In this document: positions 58,444-64,000 of the stretch, in pieces
Position numbering within the stretch: the first letter of the stretch is position 1
Layout: every line of letters starts with the position of its first letter
Source of the DNA: Streptomyces sp. AM 4-1-1
Lineage (GTDB): Bacteria > Actinomycetota > Actinomycetes > Streptomycetales > Streptomycetaceae
Length of the DNA stretch: 64,000 bases
Direction: 5' to 3'
NCBI RefSeq assembly: GCF_029167625.1
Contig: NZ_CP119145.1
Span: forward strand, 558,001 to 622,000
Program-made: the position numbers and the translations under genes
Notes under the pieces: model-generated
Seen by the model: only the letters and a program-made list of their open reading frames with translations
What the model was told of the DNA's origin: nothing
The model's database searches: none

Positions 58444-60927
58444 GTGGCAACCCTGAAGAGAAGACTGGTCGGCCTGCTCGCCACCACGGCCCTCGCCGTG
58501 GTGGCGAGCAGCCAGTTGACAGCGGCACCTGCGTCGGCCGGCTCGCCTGACGCCACCTATACCGTCTCCGTCGGGTCGAAGGGTTCCTGGACCCATCCCG
58601 ACGACACCCCGGCCGCCGGATACATCGACAAGGACGGCACGTTCTACTTCCAGCAGGCCCACGCTCTCTACGGTGCGAATGACTCCCGCACCTGGGACTT
58701 CTTCACGGGCGCGAATTTCGACACGACCGTCCGCTCCGGCGCGATCAGTGACGCCGTCGACCCCGCGAACTCCAAGAACCGCAACAACGACACCACATGG
58801 CGCTGCAACAACAGCCCCACCGGCCTCAAGTCCACCCAGGCCCCGGCGGGTTCGAGTTACGCGCAGAAGAACTACTGCGATCTCGCGGGCGTCTGGGTCG
58901 ACCCGGACACCGGTGACTGGTACGGCCTGGTGCACAACGAGTTCACCCCGCAGCCCTTCGGCGACGGTGTCCACTTCGACGGCATCGACTACGCGGTCTC
59001 CAAGGACCAGGGCCGCACCTGGGCGATCAAGAACCACGTGATCACCTCGCCGTACAGCACGACGCGGGGAAACACCACCGCCTTCCCGCAGCAGACCTAC
59101 CACTACGGTGACGGCGACCCGCGCCTGTTCGTGGACACCGCCTCGGGCTACTTCTACGCCTACTACGGTTCGCGGGTCGTCGAGAAGGGCGGCGGCTGGA
59201 AGGCCTTCCACGCCCATGTGGCCCGTGCCCCGATGTCCGGCAAGATGGCGCCCGGCACATGGCAGAAGTGGTACGACGGCGCCTGGTCCGAGCCCGGTGT
59301 CGGCGGTCGGGAAAGCAACATGGTGCCCGTCGGCTCATCGAACACCACGGGGTACACCCCCGTTTCGGGCGAGTACGACCCGCGCAACAGCGGCACGGTG
59401 AGCCAGCAGGTCGCCGCCGGCACGATGCCGCCCACCTCGCCCCTGTTCGTCATGGACATCACCTACAACGCGCATCTGGGCCTGTACATCGGCCAGCCCC
59501 AGGCCGTGGACCAGAGCGGGTCGGCGCCGCAGCAGATCTACGCCACCGACAACCTCGCCGAGCAGAAGTGGTTCCTCCTCGGAGACACCGGCACCTACAC
59601 CAACGCCTCGTGGTACCGCTGGTTCCTCGACGGGGTGAACAGGACGAGCTCCGGAATCGTCGGCAAGAACTTCCGGTCCTACTGTTCCTTCGGCTGTTCG
59701 GACGGCTCATCCAGCGAGTACACCAACCTCACCGTCAACACCTCCGCGGCCGCCGCGCCCGTCGACACCACCCGGGCCTACCGGATCTCCTCCGCGGGGG
59801 GCCGTGTCCTCGCCCAGGTCTCCGGCGGCTCCGCCACCACCTCCCTGGCGTCGGCCACCGGTTCCGGCCTGGAGTCGTGGATCTTCACCTCCAACAGCGA
59901 CGGCTCGTACCGCATCTCCAACGCCGGCACCGGACAACTGCTCGGCGTCGGCTCCACGTCCAACACCGCCCGCGCCTGGGGCACCAGGCCCACCGTCACC
60001 GCGGCCGGCACCGGCGGCCCGGACGTGGGGCAGCAGTGGTTCGTCATCCCCGGGGCCTCCGCCTCGGACGGCAGCCCCACCGGCACGTACAGGATCGTCA
60101 ACCGTTACAGCGGCCTCGTCATCGGAATGTCCGGCGCCTCCGGCCGTCTCGCCGAGACCACTCCCACCCGCGGTTGGAGCGACACCACCGGCGGCACGGT
60201 CGGCGGCTCGCGCACGGCGGGCGAGCAGGCCCTGACCCTCTCGTCCACCGGTCCCGCACCGAAGCGGGTCACCGTCAACCAGCCCGGTGACCAGTCCAGC
60301 ACCGTGGGCAAGGCCGTCGGCCTGCGGATCGACGGCACCGACTCCGCCGGAGGGGCGCTGACCTACACGGCCACCGGTCTGCCGGCCGGCCTGTCGATCA
60401 ACCCCTCGGGGCTGATCTCCGGAACGCCCACCACACCCGGGGCGTCCACCGTCACGGTCACCGCCTCGTCCGGCACGACCCGCGGATCAGCCTCGTTCAC
60501 CTGGTCGGTGGCCCCCGTCCTCACCGGCACCCGGACGCTCTTCACCGGCGGCAAGGCACTCGACGACCCTGACCACAGCACCACCCCCGGCACCCCGCTC
60601 ATCACCTGGAGCCCGAGCGGTGGCGCCAACCAGAGCTGGAGGTTCACGCAGCAGTCCGACGGTTCCTACCGGATCGCCAACACCGAGTCCGGCCTGTGCG
60701 CGGACGTCGACGGTGGATCCACCGCGGCAGGCGCCAAGGTGATCCAGTGGACCTGCACCGGGGGCAGCAACCAGCGCTGGACAGTGAGCCTGCGGGCGAA
60801 CGGCACCTACACCGTCGCGTCGGTCAGCAGCGGACTGGTCCTCGCCGCGGGCTCCTCCACCGACGGAGCCCCGGTGACCCAGCAGCCCGACACCGACTCG
60901 CCCCTGCGGCAGTGGACGATCGGCTGA
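58444..60927 (+). CDS. secreted beta-propeller glycosidase-like protein with two ricin-type lectin domains
   Basis: An 827-residue precursor. A signal peptide (LKRRLVGLLATTALAVVASS, cleavage near APASA) is followed by a roughly 400-residue region resembling five-bladed-propeller glycoside hydrolases (YGDGDPRLFVDTASGYFYAYYGS, WYGLVHNEF). Next come a ricin-type repeat region (about 445-590), a putative Ig domain (PAGLSINPSGLISGTP, about 600-690) and a second ricin domain with typical QxW repeats (ANQSWRF, SNQRWTV). The GTG at 58444 behind GGAG gives the normal leader. It probably binds and degrades an extracellular polysaccharide whose sugars feed the neighbouring transporter and amino-sugar operon. 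No family-defining catalytic pair could be fixed. Confidence 0.82.
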   Translation: MATLKRRLVGLLATTALAVVASSQLTAAPASAGSPDATYTVSVGSKGSWTHPDDTPAAGYIDKDGTFYFQQAHALYGANDSRTWDFFTGANFDTTVRSGAISDAVDPANSKNRNNDTTWRCNNSPTGLKSTQAPAGSSYAQKNYCDLAGVWVDPDTGDWYGLVHNEFTPQPFGDGVHFDGIDYAVSKDQGRTWAIKNHVITSPYSTTRGNTTAFPQQTYHYGDGDPRLFVDTASGYFYAYYGSRVVEKGGGWKAFHAHVARAPMSGKMAPGTWQKWYDGAWSEPGVGGRESNMVPVGSSNTTGYTPVSGEYDPRNSGTVSQQVAAGTMPPTSPLFVMDITYNAHLGLYIGQPQAVDQSGSAPQQIYATDNLAEQKWFLLGDTGTYTNASWYRWFLDGVNRTSSGIVGKNFRSYCSFGCSDGSSSEYTNLTVNTSAAAAPVDTTRAYRISSAGGRVLAQVSGGSATTSLASATGSGLESWIFTSNSDGSYRISNAGTGQLLGVGSTSNTARAWGTRPTVTAAGTGGPDVGQQWFVIPGASASDGSPTGTYRIVNRYSGLVIGMSGASGRLAETTPTRGWSDTTGGTVGGSRTAGEQALTLSSTGPAPKRVTVNQPGDQSSTVGKAVGLRIDGTDSAGGALTYTATGLPAGLSINPSGLISGTPTTPGASTVTVTASSGTTRGSASFTWSVAPVLTGTRTLFTGGKALDDPDHSTTPGTPLITWSPSGGANQSWRFTQQSDGSYRIANTESGLCADVDGGSTAAGAKVIQWTCTGGSNQRWTVSLRANGTYTVASVSSGLVLAAGSSTDGAPVTQQPDTDSPLRQWTIG

Positions 60928-60951
60928 CCGAGCCGACCGCACCACGACGGA

Positions 60952-61004
60952 CGGTGGTACGCCGGGGCCGAGCGCACCGCGCCCAGGACCCCGGCGTACC
61001 ACCG
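60952..61004. terminator. strong bidirectional terminator (16-bp stem)
   Basis: CGGTGGTACGCCGGGG at 60952-60967 pairs perfectly with CCCCGGCGTACCACCG at 60989-61004 (21-base loop), between the convergent secreted-protein and LacI genes. Confidence 0.9.
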
Positions 61005-61009
61005 CGCGC

Positions 61010-62056
61010 TCAGTGCTCGCCGGCCTTCTCGCGCGCGGGCGAGGTGCTGGCGCGGACGACGAGCTCCGGTTCGACCGAGGCGGGTTCGTGTGCCGCTCCG
61101 GGGTCGTTGATGTGCCGCAGCAGATGGCCGACCGCGAGCGCGCCCATCTCCTCGAAGGGCTGAGCCACTGTGGTCAGCGAGGGCGAGCAGTACTCGGCCA
61201 GGGCGATGTCGTCCACACCGATGACGGAGATGTCCTGCGGGACGCGTCGCCCCAGCTCGTGCAGGGCCCGGATGACACCGAACGCCATTTCGTCGCTCGC
61301 GGCGAACACCGCGGTCACTTCCGGGATGCGGGCCAGGATCAGGCCGTTGCGGTAGCCGGAAGAGGGTGACCAGTCGCCCTTCAGTATCGGTGGGACGGTA
61401 CGGCCCTGAGCTTCGAGCGTCTCGCGCCAGCCATGGATTCGATTGACGGCGTCGAGCCATTCGCCGGGGCCCGACACGTGCCAGACGGTCTCGTGGCCCA
61501 GGTCGAGCAGATGGCGCGTGGCGAGCCGGGCCGCCTGCGACTGGTCGACCGCCACGACTTCCGACGCGGGCGTGCGCGACCCGTCGACCGTCACGGTGGG
61601 GAGCGAACCCGTCAGTTGCTCGATGCGCGGGCTGACGTGGATCAGCGGGATGGCCAGGATGACGCCTTCGACGCTCTGGTCGGCCAGCCGCGAGAGTGCC
61701 GCCTCGACGGCGGAGGTGTCCAGCGACGCGGTGGAGGCGATGGAGACCGAATACCCGGCCGCGCGCGCGGCGTTCTCGATGCCGAAGGTCAGGTTGAGGC
61801 GTGAGTAGAACGCCGTCTGCAGGTTGACGACGCCGATCGTCCGGCTGCGTCCCGACGACAGGATCTGGGCCGCGCTGTTCTTGCGGTAACCGAGGCGTTC
61901 GACGGCGGCGAGTACGCGCGCGCGGGTTTCGGCGCGCACGTTGACATGGCCGGACAGCACCCGCGAGACCGTCTGCGGCGAGACTCCCGCGGCCTGCGCC
62001 ACGTCGGTCATGCCCGGCGGCTTCCTGGCTTCTCCCTCGCCCATGGCTGTGCCCAT
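61010..62056 (-). CDS. LacI-family regulator of the sugar transporter
   Basis: A 348-residue repressor: helix-turn-helix MTDVAQAAGVSPQTVSRVLSG at residues 16-36, then a periplasmic-binding-protein-like sensor with FAASDEMAFGVIRAL and VIGVDDIALAEYCSPSLTTV. ATG at 62056 has AGGAGG upstream. It is divergent from the ABC transporter genes and most likely represses them until the sugar is present. Confidence 0.92.
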   Translation of the reverse strand: MGTAMGEGEARKPPGMTDVAQAAGVSPQTVSRVLSGHVNVRAETRARVLAAVERLGYRKNSAAQILSSGRSRTIGVVNLQTAFYSRLNLTFGIENAARAAGYSVSIASTASLDTSAVEAALSRLADQSVEGVILAIPLIHVSPRIEQLTGSLPTVTVDGSRTPASEVVAVDQSQAARLATRHLLDLGHETVWHVSGPGEWLDAVNRIHGWRETLEAQGRTVPPILKGDWSPSSGYRNGLILARIPEVTAVFAASDEMAFGVIRALHELGRRVPQDISVIGVDDIALAEYCSPSLTTVAQPFEEMGALAVGHLLRHINDPGAAHEPASVEPELVVRASTSPAREKAGEH

Positions 62057-62138
62057 GCGTCCTGCCTCCTCTCTCAGGGTGTCTGGGCGAATGATAGCGG
62101 CACCATGCCGCAGATCATGTGGTCAAGCGAATCTCCTC

Positions 62139-62177
62139 GGAACTATTGGCATCGATAACATTCTCTGCCATAGTTCC
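62139..62177. promoter_or_regulatory. inverted repeat in the LacI/transporter promoter
   Basis: GGAACTATTGGCA at 62139-62151 and TGCCATAGTTCC at 62166-62177 form an inverted repeat with one bulged base. The start of the spacer completes TTGGCATCGATAAC, with the central CG typical of LacI-family operators. Either part could be the repressor site. Confidence 0.55.
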
Positions 62178-62288
62178 GGCCATACCTGCGAGGACGACGG
62201 CCTGGGCCGCCCTCGTTGCGGAGCGATCTCGCAGCTGACCCACCGGCGTTCCCGCGGACCGGTCCGCCCACGCACACAAGGAGGGGCC

Positions 62289-63584
62289 ATGAAGGCATCC
62301 CGTACTGGAACCGTCGCGACCGCCGCGGTCGCGGCGCTCGCGCTGGCGCTCGCCGGCTGCTCGTCCACCGAGGGGGACCAGGGCTCCGGATCGTCGAAGG
62401 AGCTCACGTTCTGGGGCTGGTCGCCCGGCTACGCGGACGCTGTCAAGGCGTTCAACAAGAGCCACCCGGACATCAAGGTCACGTACCAGGAGGTACAGCC
62501 CGGGGCCAAGGGCGGGTACCAGAAGATGCTGAACGCGGTCCAGGCGGGCAATGCCCCCTGTCTGGCCCAGGTGGGGTACGAGACTCTCTCCAGCTTCGCC
62601 GCGCAGGGCGCGCTCCAGGACGTGCACGAGCAGGCCGAAGGCGATGAGTCGGACTTCCAGCCGGCTGCCTGGCAGTCCGTCCGGCTGGGGGACGCCGTCT
62701 ACGGGGCGCCCGTCGACACCGGCCCGATGGCGCTGTTCTACAACAAGAAGGTCTACGACTCGCTCGGACTGAAGCCCCCGGCGACCTGGAGCGAGTACCA
62801 GGAGCAGGCCCAGAAGATCCACGCCTCCGACCCGCACCGCTACATCTCCTCGCCCTACCTGAACTACGACTACGCGGGCCTGTCCTGGCAGACGGGCGCG
62901 AGCTGGTTCGGGGTGAAGGGCGACTCGTGGAAGGTCGACCTGGCTTCCGAGGCCAACCAGAAGGTGGCCGCCTACTGGCAGGGGCTCGTGGACGCGGGCC
63001 TGATCAGCGGTGCCCCCATGTACGACCAGGCGTGGTACGCGGGTCTTGGCAACGGTAACATCGCGACCGTCGTCGGGGCCGTCTGGCAGGCCGGCGTGAT
63101 CAAGGGCGGCGTGAAGGACGGCGCGGGCGACTGGGCCGTGGCCCCGATGCCGCAGTGGAAGGCCGGAGAGAAGGCCGTGGGCAACGCGGGCGGCTCGGCC
63201 ACCGCCGTCCTCAAGGGCTGCGAGTCCACCGACGCGGCCTGGACATTCGCCCACTGGCTGAGCACCGACCGCACCGCCTACGGCGACCTGGTGACCAAGG
63301 CGTCGCTGTACCCGGCCGCCGTCGCACTGCTGGATCTGCCCCAACTTCAGGGGAAGGACCCCTACTTCGGGGGACAGCCGATCTACGACGTCTTCGCCAG
63401 GGCGGCGGCCGACGTCACCCCCGGCTGGACCTGGGGTCCGATCATGACCAAGACCACCACCGACCTGGACGACGCACTGGGCAAGGCCTGGGCCGGCAAG
63501 GGCACCCTCAAGGACGCGTTGGTGACGGCCCGGACCAAGACGGTCGCCGAGCTGAAGAACCAGGGTCTGAAGGTCGCCGAGTAG
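62289..63584 (+). CDS. sugar ABC transporter substrate-binding lipoprotein
   Basis: A 431-residue precursor. The signal peptide ends in the lipobox LAGC, so the protein is lipid-anchored outside the membrane. The mature part is a family 1 solute-binding protein (LTFWGWSPGYADAVKAFNKSHPDIKV, ALFYNKKVYDSLGLKPPATWSEY, aromatic residues such as WQTGASWFG near the ligand cleft). ATG at 62289 follows AGGAGGGG. First gene of the transporter operon; sugar specificity is unknown but the context suggests oligosaccharides released by the secreted protein at 58444. Confidence 0.93.
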   Translation: MKASRTGTVATAAVAALALALAGCSSTEGDQGSGSSKELTFWGWSPGYADAVKAFNKSHPDIKVTYQEVQPGAKGGYQKMLNAVQAGNAPCLAQVGYETLSSFAAQGALQDVHEQAEGDESDFQPAAWQSVRLGDAVYGAPVDTGPMALFYNKKVYDSLGLKPPATWSEYQEQAQKIHASDPHRYISSPYLNYDYAGLSWQTGASWFGVKGDSWKVDLASEANQKVAAYWQGLVDAGLISGAPMYDQAWYAGLGNGNIATVVGAVWQAGVIKGGVKDGAGDWAVAPMPQWKAGEKAVGNAGGSATAVLKGCESTDAAWTFAHWLSTDRTAYGDLVTKASLYPAAVALLDLPQLQGKDPYFGGQPIYDVFARAAADVTPGWTWGPIMTKTTTDLDDALGKAWAGKGTLKDALVTARTKTVAELKNQGLKVAE

Positions 63585-63598
63585 CCACGCACGACAAC

Positions 63599-63633
63599 CG
63601 GCGGCCGGTCAGGACGAGCCCGCCCGGCCGCCG
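63599..63633 (+). terminator. intra-operon hairpin after the binding-protein gene
   Basis: CGGCGGCCGG at 63599-63608 pairs with CCGGCCGCCG at 63624-63633 (15-base loop) in the gap before the permease. This position is typical of a structure that stabilises or partly terminates the message so that binding protein exceeds permease. Confidence 0.7.
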
Positions 63634-63666
63634 ATACCCGCACAGCCCCGATTCGGAAGAGAACTC

Positions 63667-64000
63667 GTGAGACCAACCGGCACGGCGGAGCAGACCGCCG
63701 CAGCACCGAAGCATGCCGTACTGCCCGGCGGGCGACGCGGGCGTGAGACGGCACTCGGCCGACGTACCCTGCTGCTCTTCGGCGGACCGTTCGCCGTCCT
63801 CTTCGCGGCGATGTACATCGCCCCGCTTCTCTACGCGACCGTGAGCAGTCTCTTCGTCGTCAAGCGCTCCGGCCTCGGCCTCGCCCCGCCGACCAGGCGG
63901 TTCGAGCCGCTGCACAACTTCGCGCAGGCCTTCGGCGACCACGACTTCCTGGCCGGGCTCGCCCGCGTGGGCCTCTTCGCCGTCGTACAGGTACCGCTGA
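63667..64000 (+). CDS. sugar ABC transporter permease, MalF-like (3' end outside window)
   Basis: The frame starts with GTG at 63667 behind GGAAGAG and stays open to the window end (111 residues). After a polar N-terminus of about 33 residues comes a transmembrane helix (LLLFGGPFAVLFAAMYIAP) followed by LLYATVSSLF and an extracytoplasmic segment (NFAQAFGDHDFLAGLARV), the usual opening of binding-protein-dependent sugar permeases. A second permease gene is expected beyond the window. Confidence 0.88.
   Translation, partial: MRPTGTAEQTAAAPKHAVLPGGRRGRETALGRRTLLLFGGPFAVLFAAMYIAPLLYATVSSLFVVKRSGLGLAPPTRRFEPLHNFAQAFGDHDFLAGLARVGLFAVVQVPL

Noticed and set aside
1..64000. tRNA, rRNA, insertion sequence, integrase, att site and CRISPR signals
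   Set aside because: No transposase or integrase reading frame, no cloverleaf-like or rRNA sequence and no spaced direct-repeat array were recognised by eye.

Overview
The window is high-GC DNA with actinobacterial gene organisation: GTG starts, stop/start overlaps of the ATGA and GTGA type, an XRE/DUF397/anti-sigma-like triad, a c-di-AMP (ydaO-type) riboswitch ahead of an NlpC/P60 hydrolase, and secreted proteins with Streptomyces-style signal peptides. The most likely source is a Streptomyces chromosome. No rRNA, tRNA, insertion sequence, phage or CRISPR array was seen.

Layout. 0-9 kb is general accessory DNA: the end of an ABC transporter, a collagen-like protein, an epimerase-type oxidoreductase, a secreted tripeptidyl-aminopeptidase-like hydrolase, the riboswitch-controlled cell-wall hydrolase and the regulatory triad. 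9.0-13.5 kb holds biotin synthesis: bioF faces away from bioB-bioA-bioD, with an inverted repeat between them. 13.7-44.5 kb is an unusual biosynthetic gene cluster. 44.7-53 kb is housekeeping or unknown (methyltransferase remnant, two unknown proteins, a CNNM/CBS membrane protein pair, an SGNH hydrolase, a class V aminotransferase). 53-57.7 kb is an amino-sugar/tagatose-type catabolic operon with a DeoR regulator. 58-64 kb is a secreted beta-propeller/ricin-lectin protein, a LacI regulator and the start of a sugar ABC transporter that runs off the end.

The cluster at 13.7-44.5 kb. Four genes rebuild the complete route from prephenate to 4-hydroxyphenylglycine (prephenate dehydrogenase, 4-hydroxymandelate synthase, hydroxymandelate oxidase, aminotransferase). 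Two overlapping genes resemble the CreE/CreD pair that turns aspartate into nitrous acid through nitrosuccinate; in known pathways this nitrous acid makes diazo or N-N bonds. A dedicated acyl carrier system is also present: a stand-alone ACP, an ACP fused to a mycothiol-dependent-isomerase-like domain, a ketosynthase, an InhA-like enoyl reductase, two ferritin-like diiron enzymes, a hotdog thioesterase, three AMP-forming ligases and two phosphopantetheinyl transferases of different types. Three paralogous alpha/beta hydrolases, a patatin-like protein, a PhyH dioxygenase, a ferredoxin and an MFS exporter complete it. No multidomain NRPS or PKS is present in the cluster. The inferred product is therefore a free-standing-enzyme assembly of a hydroxyphenylglycine unit with an acyl chain, possibly carrying a nitrite-derived nitrogen group.

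Regulation. Two closely related TetR-family regulators (15.5 kb and 37.0 kb) sit in the cluster, and eight copies of one operator-like motif, GCACGnnCGTnCGyTTA, lie in the promoter regions of its transcription units. Six copies lie upstream of structural genes and two lie upstream of the regulators themselves. This marks the cluster edges as roughly 13.7 and 44.5 kb.
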